A stretch of DNA of 64,000 bases from Hippopus hippopus (GCA_946811185.2 OX328105.1:48112845-48176844); one strand, 5' to 3'; positions 1 to 8,640 are shown, numbered from the stretch's first letter. Numbers and translations: made by a program. The notes: generated from the letters alone by a model not told the origin.

Positions 1-2
1 TA

Positions 3-347
3 AAAACCAGCTCCCTTCATCGAAATAACGATCCGGATAATCCATATCCTAAATATTCTAGAGGCAATAAATGGACTAAAATTCTTAGACCTATTTGGTA
101 TAATAGAATTAAATTCTTTAGAGGTATTGATCCTGCTGGGTCATATATATATCCATCAACAAGTGGTAAGGGTATCATTATCCCATCTGACCCTAACGCA
201 TTAATAGAAAGACTAGACCTGTTATTGGCAAGTAAAAAAGCAGGTAACACAGGTGTAAGAAACGAGTTAGTGAGCATTTGTGATGAATTAAAAAGACAAG
301 GTGTTTTAAATTCAAACGCTTATAAAAATTTAATGTCTATACTATAA
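3..347 (+). CDS. 3' end of an unknown ORF of the virus-like element
   Basis: An open frame runs in from the left edge and stops at 345-347, giving about 114 residues of C-terminus; the start lies outside the window. The visible part is hydrophilic. It contains a short FFRGIDPAG segment, then a leucine-rich stretch with LIERLDLLLASKKAGNTGVR, and ends in a probable helix. From memory, tails of the form 'RL.LL.....AGN....NE...I.D.L' recur in unnamed ORFs that accompany family B polymerases in animal genomes; no function can be given. The next gene starts 4 nt downstream, which argues for viral-style packing. There are no stops or obvious damage in the visible part. Confidence 0.7.
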   Translation, partial: KTSSLHRNNDPDNPYPKYSRGNKWTKILRPIWYNRIKFFRGIDPAGSYIYPSTSGKGIIIPSDPNALIERLDLLLASKKAGNTGVRNELVSICDELKRQGVLNSNAYKNLMSIL

Positions 348-351
348 AAAG

Positions 352-774
352 ATGATCATCACTAAAAAACACGGATTTAAAAAAAGGTATTCATACGGTG
401 GTACCGGAATCTTTGATAGTGTTGCTAACTTTTTAGCGAGGCTTTTTACTAGTAGTGCAGCTAAACAAATTGCGTCTTCTGCCCTTGATGTAGGAAAGAG
501 TGTGGCTAAGGAAGGTGCAAAGAAAGCTTTAGAGGTTGGAAAAAGTGCAGCTGTAGAAGCAGGAAAAAAATTAGTTACAAAAGTGTTGACACCAAAATCG
601 AAGCAAATTTTACAAAAATATAGACTCGACCAGCCTCGTCTGGAAAGCGCAACACCAACACCAACACCAACACCCAAAACGCAAGACATTAATACATTAA
701 TAGATGGAAGTGCCATTGCTATTCAAGACTTAGTTAGAAGATTAAACAGTGGAGCAGGCATTAAAACAGTATGA
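352..774 (+). CDS. small basic protein with Ala/Lys amphipathic helix (possible minor capsid/core protein)
   Basis: 140 aa. The N-terminus is short and basic (ITKKHGFKKR) and is followed by a Tyr-Gly-Gly-Thr-Gly turn at about residues 15-20. A long Ala/Lys/Gly-rich stretch (about 25-85) is predicted to be an amphipathic helix, followed by a Thr-Pro repeat (about 101-108) and a polar tail. Small basic proteins with a membrane-active helix (PX or pVI-like) are known from adenovirus, adintovirus and Polinton gene sets; the glycine pair near the N-terminus resembles, but does not strictly match, the adenain-type cleavage motif. The role is therefore inferred from composition and position between other structural-type genes. 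The ATG follows the upstream stop by 4 nt, with the sequence CTATAAAAAG in front of it. Confidence 0.65.
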   Translation: MIITKKHGFKKRYSYGGTGIFDSVANFLARLFTSSAAKQIASSALDVGKSVAKEGAKKALEVGKSAAVEAGKKLVTKVLTPKSKQILQKYRLDQPRLESATPTPTPTPKTQDINTLIDGSAIAIQDLVRRLNSGAGIKTV

Positions 775-827
775 AGAAAAAAAAATAACATTAGTTTAAG
801 AAATTATATTACTTATAAAAAAAGATA

Positions 828-1181
828 ATGTTAAAATTTAATCGTGTAGATTATAAAAAATACAATACTAGTTGTATTACTATAGTAGGTGCATCTTTAA
901 ACATAAAAGATTGTGAAATCCTAGAAATTAATAAAACGAAATATGGTTATAAAAAAGCTGTTGTGAAGTTATCTCCTGAAAAAGTAATCAAGATGAAAGA
1001 GATTGAGGAAAAGGTGTATGAACGTTTACAAAAGTGGGGAATACCTGAAATAACACTTGTATACGGTAATAGAGTTTATCCTAAAACTAAAATGGAAACC
1101 GCAAAAAACATTAAACTTGAAGGTGTGTTTGTTAATGGTGAAAATAAGTCTTTTCCCCAGCTTTGGTTAGAGCAATTATAA
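828..1181 (+). CDS. unknown 117-aa protein of the virus-like element
   Basis: 117 aa, mixed alpha/beta in appearance and rich in Lys, Ile and Val. It has a conserved-looking C-terminus (LEGVFVNGENKSFPQLWL) in which a charged strand ends on Pro-Gln-Leu-Trp. There is no signal peptide, membrane segment or recognisable catalytic motif. The size and the beta-rich pattern would suit a small single-strand DNA-binding or accessory protein, but that is a guess. It lies 53 nt after the previous gene and 40 nt before the capsid-like gene, all on the same strand. TTATAAAAAAAGATA precedes the ATG. Confidence 0.6.
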   Translation: MLKFNRVDYKKYNTSCITIVGASLNIKDCEILEINKTKYGYKKAVVKLSPEKVIKMKEIEEKVYERLQKWGIPEITLVYGNRVYPKTKMETAKNIKLEGVFVNGENKSFPQLWLEQL

Positions 1182-1221
1182 TTTTTATTTTATTATTTAA
1201 AATTATAATTGTAATAATAAA

Positions 1222-2520
1222 ATGGACATTTTAAGAATTACCGAACCAATTTTAAAAGATGATAGTATTGATGAGTATGAACACCATGAGTATGAACCAA
1301 TCACTGGTACAAACCTCAACAACTCGGGAGGAGATATTAGAATTAGTATCGAAACCCAAGATATTTTTACTCATCCCAGTGAGAGTTATTTACTTATAGA
1401 AGGTAAATTAGAATTAGGAGCTGGTGGTAATTATGCTGCTAACGCCAATATTTCTTTAACAAACAATGGTCTCATGTATCTTTTTAAGACTATTAAGTAT
1501 CAACTTTCAGGTATGGAAATTGAATCCGTATTACATCCAGGTCAGGCTACTACAATGCTTGGACTGTTAAAATATCCGGATGATTTTTCTAAATCACAAG
1601 GGTTAAATCAATGTTGGTATAAGGACACCAACGTCAATGCTGATTCTGATCCTGCTGCTGCTACCTATAACTTAGGTTTTACTGTAAGAAGAAATTATAT
1701 TGTTGGTGGTACTGTTCCAACTGGTAGCTTTAGCTTCAGAGTTCCATTAAAACATATATTTGGTTTTTGTGATGATTATGATAAGATATTGTATGGGATG
1801 AAGCAAACTCTCACCTTGACAAGAAATGATAATAATGATGCAATTTTTAGGGCTAATGCTGTTGCAAATGGTACAATTAATTTAACTAAAATATCCTGGC
1901 TTATGCCGCACGTGCTACCTGCAGATGGAGAGAAGATGGAACTTTATAAAATTATCGAGAAAAAAGAAAAAATACCGGTTGGATATAGAATGAGGCAGTG
2001 CGACTCTATCGCGGTTCCTCAGTCAACATCATTTACCTGGAGACTTTCTGTCAAATCATCACCTGAAGTGCCACGTTTTATCATTGTTGGCTTTCAGACT
2101 GGTAAAAGTGGTAATCAAGAACAAAATCCAGCCATATTTGATCATAGAAACGTTAAAAATATTTATGTTACGTTAAATTCTACTAGATATCCTGCTGTTG
2201 ACTATAATCTTGATTTTACTATGAACCAATTTAGTAGAGTGTATGGCGACGCTGCTCTATTTAGATCTAAGTTTTATAACATGAATGAATTGGTGTCAAA
2301 CCCTAACATTACTCCCCCAGATTATAAAACCCTTTATCCTTTGTTTGTGTTTGACGTTTCTAAACAGAGTGAGAGATTAAAATATTCTGTTACTGATATC
2401 CAAATCAAAGCATTTTTTACTTTAAATGTGCCTGCGAACATAGAGGCATATGCTGTTATTATTAGTGATAGGTTAATTAACTTCCAGTCTGATGGAAATA
2501 AAATGAGTGTAGTGTATTAA
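1222..2520 (+). CDS. probable major capsid protein (virus-like element)
   Basis: 432 aa, no signal peptide or membrane segment, dominated by beta-strand-forming sequence with many Asn/Gly/Thr turns. Blocks I recognise from a widespread family of unnamed animal-genome ORFs found beside family B DNA polymerases include HPGQATTMLGLLKYPDDF (about residues 111-128), a KHIFGFCDDYDKILYGM region (about 178-194), a WLMPHVLPADGEKM region (about 227-240) and YRMRQCDSI (about 256-264). Length, strand-rich character and position suggest a jelly-roll capsid protein, but no fold can be proved from sequence alone. The frame is complete with no stops. The gene sits between small accessory genes and the polymerase, and its ATG follows AATAATAAA directly. 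Confidence 0.65.
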   Translation: MDILRITEPILKDDSIDEYEHHEYEPITGTNLNNSGGDIRISIETQDIFTHPSESYLLIEGKLELGAGGNYAANANISLTNNGLMYLFKTIKYQLSGMEIESVLHPGQATTMLGLLKYPDDFSKSQGLNQCWYKDTNVNADSDPAAATYNLGFTVRRNYIVGGTVPTGSFSFRVPLKHIFGFCDDYDKILYGMKQTLTLTRNDNNDAIFRANAVANGTINLTKISWLMPHVLPADGEKMELYKIIEKKEKIPVGYRMRQCDSIAVPQSTSFTWRLSVKSSPEVPRFIIVGFQTGKSGNQEQNPAIFDHRNVKNIYVTLNSTRYPAVDYNLDFTMNQFSRVYGDAALFRSKFYNMNELVSNPNITPPDYKTLYPLFVFDVSKQSERLKYSVTDIQIKAFFTLNVPANIEAYAVIISDRLINFQSDGNKMSVVY

Positions 2521-2541
2521 GATATTTTTCTTTATATAAAA

Positions 2542-2889
2542 ATGATAAAGATTATAGATTTAAAAAAAATTCTTAAAGAAAATAATATAAATTTTTATGG
2601 TTATTGGAATAAAAAACGCTTAAAGGAGTTGGTAGAAGAACATGGTTTGTTACCGGAGGAGTCGTCTAAGCTACCAAAAAAAGAAAGAAGCAAAGACCCT
2701 AAGTATGATAGATTAAAGACTATTATGTATAATCCTAAGAAAGTTACTTTAGAGGATGTTGAAACTGGCGAAATAAAAACCTTTCCATCGATTTATAAGG
2801 CTGGTAAATTTATAGATCGATCTCCGCAAATTATTAAGATCTATAATGGAGGAATTTGGAATAATAAATATAAGATTAACATTCATTAA
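2542..2889 (+). CDS. SAP-like / NUMOD-like DNA-binding protein
   Basis: 115 aa in two parts. Residues about 4-36 form a helix-turn-helix-like unit (DLKKILKENNI...RLKELVEEHGL) of the SAP type used for DNA binding. After a Lys/Pro-rich linker (about 40-55), residues about 68-113 (VTLEDVETGEIKTFPSIYKA and onwards, ending NNKYKI) resemble the NUMOD modules attached to mobile nucleases. No nuclease motif is present, so it is probably a DNA-binding accessory protein of replication or packaging. It lies 21 nt after the capsid-like gene and 82 nt before the polymerase. TTATATAAA immediately precedes the ATG. Assignment rests on pattern only. Confidence 0.6.
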   Translation: MIKIIDLKKILKENNINFYGYWNKKRLKELVEEHGLLPEESSKLPKKERSKDPKYDRLKTIMYNPKKVTLEDVETGEIKTFPSIYKAGKFIDRSPQIIKIYNGGIWNNKYKINIH

Positions 2890-2958
2890 TTTTATTATGA
2901 CAATGACGAAGTCGTAATAAAATTGAGACAAAAAAAATAGTTTAAGTTTTTTTTTATT

Positions 2959-2971
2959 ATATATAAAAAAG
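2959..2971 (+). promoter_or_regulatory. A/T motif directly upstream of the polymerase ATG
   Basis: ATATATAAAAAAG abuts the ATG at 2972. Related sequences sit directly before the other starts: ATAAAAAG at 344-351, TTATAAAAAAAG at 813-824, AATAATAAA at 1213-1221 and TTATATAAA at 2532-2540. On the minus strand, TTTATAAA precedes the start at 7510 and GTATAAATT precedes the start at 7054. The position is too close to the start codon for a normal TATA box, so it may be an initiator-like or late-promoter-like element of the virus. It could partly reflect AT-rich spacers. Confidence 0.4.
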
Positions 2972-5900
2972 ATGAGTTTCCTAAATAGAATTACGAGTAC
3001 AGCAAGACGAGCTGCGTCTAATATTTACTCAGCTGTTGTTCCGGAATCTATACAAAGAAGAGTAACTGATTTTGGTAACTGGCTAACTGGTAATGTGGAG
3101 ACAACACAGATACCACAAGTGTTGGATGAAATTGTTGCCCACGTTAGAGAAAATTACCCTCCAAGACAACCGTTTGAGATTAGAGCTTCTCAATCCGCAT
3201 TTAGAGGGTATGCTACACAACATGTTATAGAGGGTAGAGAAAATTATAGCCCACAAAGATTTTTCGCAGACACGTGGATGCCTCTTATAAACACTCTTAG
3301 AAATAATTTACAAACAAAGGTAAAACTTGTACTTAGGTGTAAATTATGGTTAATGACAAATCTTGACCAAGGTCCTGTTGAACGTGCTTTTCATAGTAGT
3401 CAACATTTAAATTTAAACGGGGGAGAAATAGAGGATTTGTTGAATAGAATGATAGATGAAGTTTTAGAAAATTTCGCTAAGTTCCAAAGAGAAGGTAGTG
3501 GTTGGACTTTTGGAAGTATAGTACAATTAGAACTACATACAGCTGTTTATGATCCTTTAAGAGCTAATGGTTGGTTACCTTTGCCAAAGTGGATTGCTAA
3601 CAAAAAAGCAGTTATCAGTATGAAAAATAAAGATGACAAATGCTTTTTATGGTGTGTTTTAAGAGCATTAAATTCAAAAGACAACCATCCAGAAAGAGTT
3701 GACAAGGTTTTACAAGCAAAGGAAAGTGACTTAAACATGGAGGGGATAGAGTATCCTGTTTCGTTTAAAAATATCGATAAGTTTGAAAAACAAAATCCTG
3801 AAATTAGTGTAAACGTGTATGGATATAAGGAATATATTTATTCTCTTAGGCTTACAAAAGATGAAAAAAATAAACATGTTGATCTTCTTTTTACTAAAAA
3901 TGAGGAAAATATGCACTATGCCCTCATAAAAAACTTTAGTGGGTTGATGAAAACTCAAGTAACAAAAACTCATAATGGAAATATAGAATATTGCAAACGA
4001 TGTTTAAATCATTTTGGTAATAAAGAACTTTTAGAAAAACATAAACAATACTGTAATGAACATGAACCTATTACTTTAGAGATGCCAGAATCAGGTACCA
4101 TGTTAGCTTTTGAAAACCATTCTAGAAAACTTATGGTTCCCTTTGTTGTATACGCTGATTTTGAAAGTGTTTTGGAACCAATACACACATGTCAACCAAA
4201 CCCAGAAAAAAGTTATACTATACAACGTCAAAAACATATACCTTGTAGTTTTTACTATATTATAAAATGTTTTGATGATTTTGTGTGTGCTCCTATAAAA
4301 AAAAGTTATGTTGGAAAAAATGCTGAGGAAGTTTTTATAAACTGGTTAAAAGATGATATAAAAGAAATTCATCAACGGTACCACCAAAACCCAAAGCCTA
4401 TTAAAATTACAATAGAGGAAAAAACGAAACATACACAACAAACAAAATGTTGGATTTGTGGTGGAAAATTTAATCATTCTAATTATAGAGTAAGAGATCA
4501 TTGTCATTTTACAGGTAAATATAGAGGCGCCGCGCATAATGAATGCAACCTAAAAGCTAAAAATGCTAACTTCACACCTGTATACCTACATAATCTTAGT
4601 GGATATGATGCACATCTTTTTATTAAATGCCTTGGTAAATCTGATGGAAAGATTGATTGTATTCCAAACAATGAAGAGAAATATATTAGTTTTAGTAAAG
4701 GCATTTGGGTAGGAAAAAATATAAACCATAAAATTAGATTCCTTGATAGTTTTAAGTTTATGAGTTCTAGTTTGGATAAACTTTCAAGTAACTTAGAGGA
4801 AAGTCAATTAAAAATTTTATCGAGATATTTTACTAGCTCCCTGCTACCCTTGGTTAAGAGAAAAGGAGTTTTTCCTTATGAGTACCTTGATTCATTCGAT
4901 AAACTTAAAGAAGAGAAATTACCACCCAAAGAAGCATTTTACTCGAGTTTAAAGAAAGAAGGAATTACGGATGAAGATTATGCTCATGCACAAAAGGTTT
5001 GGAAAGCTTTTAACATGAAAACGTTGAAGGATTACTTAGAACTTTACAATAAAATAGATGTTTTGCTTTTAGCAGATGTTTTCGAAAACTTTAGAGATGT
5101 TTGCCGTGAAAACTATGACTTAGATCCTAGTTGGTATTATACTGCTCCTGGTTTAGCTTGGGATGCAACATTAAAAATAACGAGAGTAAACCTAGAGCTT
5201 TTATCTGATCCTGATATGCTTTTAATGGTAGAAAGGGGTATCAGAGGAGGTGTTACCATGTGTAGAAAAAGATATGCAAAAGCAAATAATGAGGGTATGA
5301 GTGGATTATATGATCCTAGTAAGCCATCAAAATATTTATTATATATAGATGCAAACAGTCTTTACCCTTGGGCAATGAGTCGCCCTCTTCCTACTCATGG
5401 TTTTAAATGGCTGGTGGGTAAAGAATTAGAAATTTGGCAAAAAATTCCGTGTATATTAGAAGTAGATTTAGAATATCCTAAAGAATTACACGATTTGCAC
5501 AATGACTTTCCTTTAGCACCTGAACGTTTAAAGATAGAAAAAGTAGAAAAACTTATTCCAAACTTAAATAACAAAAAGAATTATATTATTCATCATGAAG
5601 CTTTAAAAAGATGTGTTGATTTAGGTTTAAAGATTACTAAAATACATCGAGGAATTAAGTTTGAGGAAAGCCCATGGCTTAAATCATATATTGATACAAA
5701 CATTACACTAAGAAAAGCAGCTAAAAATAATTTCGAGAAAGATTTTTTTAAGTTGATGAATAATTCAGTCTTTGGTAAGACTATGGAAAACCTGAGAAAT
5801 AGAGTAATGATAGAACTGGTTTCTAGTAAGGAGCGTTATAGGAAATTGGTAGCAAAACCAAACTATAACCAAACAACAATATTCGATGAAAACCTAATAG

Positions 5901-6523
5901 CGGTACACATGAAAAACACTAAGTTAAAATATAATAAACCTATTTACTCAGGATTAAGCATTTTAGATATTAGTAAAACACATATGCAAAAAACTTATTA
6001 TAATTACTTTAAAGCTAATTATGGTGAAAATGTTAGAATGTGTTATACTGATACAGATAGTTTCATTCTTGAGATAAAAACTAAAAATTTGTATAAGGAT
6101 ATGGAAAAAGATGTGTTTGAAATTTTTGATACAAGCAATTATCCTAAAGATCATTTCTTAAAAAATAATTGTAATGCGAGAGTAGTTGGAAAGTTCAAAG
6201 ATGAGTTAGGTGGTAAGACTATGACTGAGTTTGTTGGTCTAGGAGCAAAAATGTATGCTTATAAAACTTTAGATGGTGAGGAGGATAAAAGATGTAAAGG
6301 TGTTAAAAAAGCGGTTATCAAGAAAGAGATAAACTTTAATAATTACAAAGAGTGTTTGCTTACAGAAAAGGATCAGTATAGAAAGATGACTGTTTTAAGA
6401 AGTAGGGGTCATAATATGTATACTGAAGAGTTAAACAAAAAAGCGTTAGGATCAAGTGATGATAAAAGGTTTGTTTTGGAAAACAAGATTGACACATTAG
6501 CTTGGGGGCATCATAAAATATAA
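2972..6523 (+). CDS. family B DNA polymerase (protein-primed type) with internal endonuclease VII-like domain
   Basis: 1183 aa, full length. The N-terminal extension (1-170) is followed by a conserved block containing GSGWTF (175-180) and NKDDKCFLWC (about 219-228), and a C2HC zinc finger (C341, C344, H357, C361). Exonuclease motif I is YADFES with D396 and E398. A zinc-binding endonuclease VII-like module runs from CWICGG (C493) through RDHCHFTGKYRGAAH to C525. Exonuclease motif II is NLSGYDAH (541-548). Polymerase motif A is DANSLYP (D793), motif B is KLMNNSVFGK (K927) and motif C is YTDTDS (D1027, D1029). All catalytic residues are present and there is no frame break, so the gene looks recent or still active. 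Polymerases of this DNA_pol_B_2 class copy linear genomes from a protein primer (family knowledge). It probably replicates the element whose other genes flank it. The convergent gene ends 26 nt away. Confidence 0.95.
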   Translation: MSFLNRITSTARRAASNIYSAVVPESIQRRVTDFGNWLTGNVETTQIPQVLDEIVAHVRENYPPRQPFEIRASQSAFRGYATQHVIEGRENYSPQRFFADTWMPLINTLRNNLQTKVKLVLRCKLWLMTNLDQGPVERAFHSSQHLNLNGGEIEDLLNRMIDEVLENFAKFQREGSGWTFGSIVQLELHTAVYDPLRANGWLPLPKWIANKKAVISMKNKDDKCFLWCVLRALNSKDNHPERVDKVLQAKESDLNMEGIEYPVSFKNIDKFEKQNPEISVNVYGYKEYIYSLRLTKDEKNKHVDLLFTKNEENMHYALIKNFSGLMKTQVTKTHNGNIEYCKRCLNHFGNKELLEKHKQYCNEHEPITLEMPESGTMLAFENHSRKLMVPFVVYADFESVLEPIHTCQPNPEKSYTIQRQKHIPCSFYYIIKCFDDFVCAPIKKSYVGKNAEEVFINWLKDDIKEIHQRYHQNPKPIKITIEEKTKHTQQTKCWICGGKFNHSNYRVRDHCHFTGKYRGAAHNECNLKAKNANFTPVYLHNLSGYDAHLFIKCLGKSDGKIDCIPNNEEKYISFSKGIWVGKNINHKIRFLDSFKFMSSSLDKLSSNLEESQLKILSRYFTSSLLPLVKRKGVFPYEYLDSFDKLKEEKLPPKEAFYSSLKKEGITDEDYAHAQKVWKAFNMKTLKDYLELYNKIDVLLLADVFENFRDVCRENYDLDPSWYYTAPGLAWDATLKITRVNLELLSDPDMLLMVERGIRGGVTMCRKRYAKANNEGMSGLYDPSKPSKYLLYIDANSLYPWAMSRPLPTHGFKWLVGKELEIWQKIPCILEVDLEYPKELHDLHNDFPLAPERLKIEKVEKLIPNLNNKKNYIIHHEALKRCVDLGLKITKIHRGIKFEESPWLKSYIDTNITLRKAAKNNFEKDFFKLMNNSVFGKTMENLRNRVMIELVSSKERYRKLVAKPNYNQTTIFDENLIAVHMKNTKLKYNKPIYSGLSILDISKTHMQKTYYNYFKANYGENVRMCYTDTDSFILEIKTKNLYKDMEKDVFEIFDTSNYPKDHFLKNNCNARVVGKFKDELGGKTMTEFVGLGAKMYAYKTLDGEEDKRCKGVKKAVIKKEINFNNYKECLLTEKDQYRKMTVLRSRGHNMYTEELNKKALGSSDDKRFVLENKIDTLAWGHHKI

Positions 6524-6598
6524 CTTTATTTATAAACAAGTTATATTTTTTAAATCGCAACCTTTTTAATTATTTCTTTAGTTATACCATTTAAATTT

Positions 6599-7054
6599 TC
6601 AACATCTAATACTTTTTTTTATTTTTATTTCTTTAGTACGTGGTAAAAGTCTGCTATTATTCTCATACATGTTAAAAAACATTAGCCAGACTTTGTATAA
6701 TATTTCGTTTCTAGTTAACTTTCTATCTAATTTAATTCCTTTAGTTTTATTATACATTAGTACTAAATTTTTCTTAGACGTGTTTTTGCATATGTAAATT
6801 TGTTTCCAAAATGCAACCTTTTTACTTTGATCTTGTTTGATTAAGGGATCTATAGAATTTAAAATACTGTTTGTGTAGTTAGCTAGAAGTACAGCGAATC
6901 TCGCTGAAATTTCTTTGTCTGAAATTAAGTTTTTAAATTTATCTTTAGCTATATCTACGTTTATCAAATTCTCTTTCATGTTATCTATAGCCTTCATTAA
7001 ACCCTCGTCTTTGTCTAAGTTTAATTCTTTTAGAAAATCTTTTAGTGGTTCCAT
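6599..7054 (-). CDS. unknown 151-aa protein, C-terminus probably altered by a 1-nt shift
   Basis: The ATG is at 7054 on the minus strand. The product is 151 aa, helical, Lys/Asn-rich and soluble, with no recognised domain. It starts MEPLKDFLKEL and contains ISARFAVLLANYTNSIL near residues 50-66. The current stop comes eleven codons after RTKEI, just past an A8 run (T8 on the plus strand, 6613-6620). One frame over, the reading frame remains open to a stop at 6550-6552, just short of the convergent polymerase end at 6523. That suggests the intact gene once ended at 6550 and that a single-base slip, a sequencing error or programmed slippage shortened this copy. It lies 39 nt from the next minus-strand gene, probably as a pair. 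Confidence 0.6.
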   Translation of the reverse strand: MEPLKDFLKELNLDKDEGLMKAIDNMKENLINVDIAKDKFKNLISDKEISARFAVLLANYTNSILNSIDPLIKQDQSKKVAFWKQIYICKNTSKKNLVLMYNKTKGIKLDRKLTRNEILYKVWLMFFNMYENNSRLLPRTKEIKIKKSIRC

Positions 7055-7093
7055 AATTTATACGTTATTTGTTTAAAGAAAAAATTTTATATT

Positions 7094-7510
7094 TCAAAAA
7101 TTTTTAAAGTCCAGATAAAGCTTCTCCGATATTAAATCGACTATTTTGTTTGTTAGATCTATATAGAATTTTTGCGCGTCTTTGTTATCTAGATCGTATA
7201 CTTCATCGTATTCTTCGGGTAATTCGTAATCATATTCTATTTTATCTACACCACAGATTCTTATTGGTAAGATATTATTGATTTTTTCGAAAGCGCGTTT
7301 TTGTTCCAAGAGATCATCTAATATGCGTGATAATGTAACGGAATGAAGTATATCGGTCGAATCTGGGTCTGTAAAAGGTTCTAGAAACTTTACGTTGCTT
7401 TGTTTATTGAGGTAAAGGATGCGATATACATTGAAATTGTATTGATCTATAGCGTCTATGTAGTTATTTCCATAGTATAGTTTAAGGTTATAAACAAATA
7501 AGTCATCCAT
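7094..7510 (-). CDS. unknown 138-aa protein of the virus-like element
   Basis: 138 aa on the minus strand, starting MDDLFVYNLK at 7510. It is acidic in its second half (a Glu/Asp/Tyr-rich segment about residues 90-110) and ends in a helix with Lys, Leu and Phe (SEKLYLDFKNF). There is no signal peptide, membrane segment or catalytic motif that I recognise. It is the outermost gene before the AT-rich and repeat-bearing terminal region, and it reads inward with the 151-aa gene towards the polymerase. TTTATAAA directly precedes the ATG, the same arrangement as in the plus-strand genes, which supports it as a real gene. Confidence 0.6.
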   Translation of the reverse strand: MDDLFVYNLKLYYGNNYIDAIDQYNFNVYRILYLNKQSNVKFLEPFTDPDSTDILHSVTLSRILDDLLEQKRAFEKINNILPIRICGVDKIEYDYELPEEYDEVYDLDNKDAQKFYIDLTNKIVDLISEKLYLDFKNF

Positions 7511-7835
7511 TTTATAAATGATGTTATAAATTATATAGGATTTTTCAAAATATTTTTCTATATAATTTCATCTATACAAATTTTTTATAAAATTTTTTTA
7601 TAAATTTTTTTTTACCTAGACTGACCAGTCTAAACACTTTTAGCTTTTTAGTCGACTGTTGGGGCTTGTGCGAATGGGGTTTTGCCCAACTTCAGCTTTT
7701 TAGTCGACTGGGAGTTTTCGTTTTTTTTAAATCTGAGAATTGGAGGATTTAAAAAATTTGAATTTTTCGAATCGCATTGGGGTTTTGCCTAATTATTTTG
7801 GGTTTTGGCTTAGATAACCCATTCTATTAACTACT
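7511..7835. other. probable terminal region of the virus-like element
   Basis: No gene. The first 100 bases are almost pure A/T. A small hairpin with 7-bp arms (TAGACTG/CAGTCTA) lies at 7617-7632. AGCTTTTTAGTCGACTG occurs twice, about 60 bp apart (near 7641 and 7693). GGGGTTTTGCC-type repeats occur three times (about 7676, 7789 and 7809). The exact end of the element cannot be fixed without the other terminus, which lies outside the window. Confidence 0.5.
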
Positions 7836-8640
7836 TATATGTGTGACCACTCTTAACTCTTCTCAACACCTAACACGACACAACAGTATGCCGTGTGGGT
7901 GGGGTATATACAAGTCTTTAACAAAAAAAAAACAACTCAATTTCACAAGCACGCCAAGACCAAAAATGTTCATAGATCCCTGATTTTGATTGTACTCACT
8001 CAGATCTTTCAATGCAGAATATGTTATATATTAGTTATTTTCTAAGCCTTTTTATCCTAAATAATGACTCAAAACAGCTAATTGCATACACCATCAGTAA
8101 ATCATGATATTGGAGCTGCATTCTCAATCTAATTACGGCGTAAAGTGAATGATTTCTAATGATTACATTAGAAATGGAGAGGGGTCGGTGTGAGATTTCT
8201 GAAACAAGTGCAAACGACAATGTTTAGGACATTCATACAAATATGTAGGACGGAAAAAGAAAAATAAATAACTCAAAGCTATTCATTATGAACCCTTAAA
8301 GTGCCTGTCACAACTTAAGTTGGTTCTGCAGTCAGTATAGATCAATATTAGACTGTACAAAACGTGATCGTTTGTTTGTTTGGATGAATATTTGTTTATC
8401 ATCGGCTTAAAGATAACTGATATGTGACATTTTCTGATCTAATATGCATCTGGTTAATTGAACATTGAAAGATCTGAGTAAGTACTATCAGAATCAGGGG
8501 TCTATGAACATTTTTGGTCTTGACGTGCTTGTGAAATAGATTCTTTTTCGTTGTTAAAGACTTGTATATACCCCACCCACCTGACATACTGTTGTGTAGT
8601 GTTAAGTATTAAAAAATACTTAAGAGTGTTCACACATATA
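7836..8640. mobile_element. 805-bp MITE-like element with about 178-bp inverted arms
   Basis: The left arm, about 7836-8013, starts TATATGTGTGA. The right arm, about 8463-8640, is its reverse complement with scattered mismatches and ends TCACACATATA. Both arms carry the shared GGTGGGTGGGGTATATACAA block. The 450-bp interior has no coding potential. The ends allow a TA target duplication. It sits just outside the virus-like element. Confidence 0.8.

Noticed and set aside
2749..6560. Minus-strand frames of 60-80 codons beneath the polymerase and DNA-binding genes
   Set aside because: Antisense shadows of well-supported plus-strand genes.
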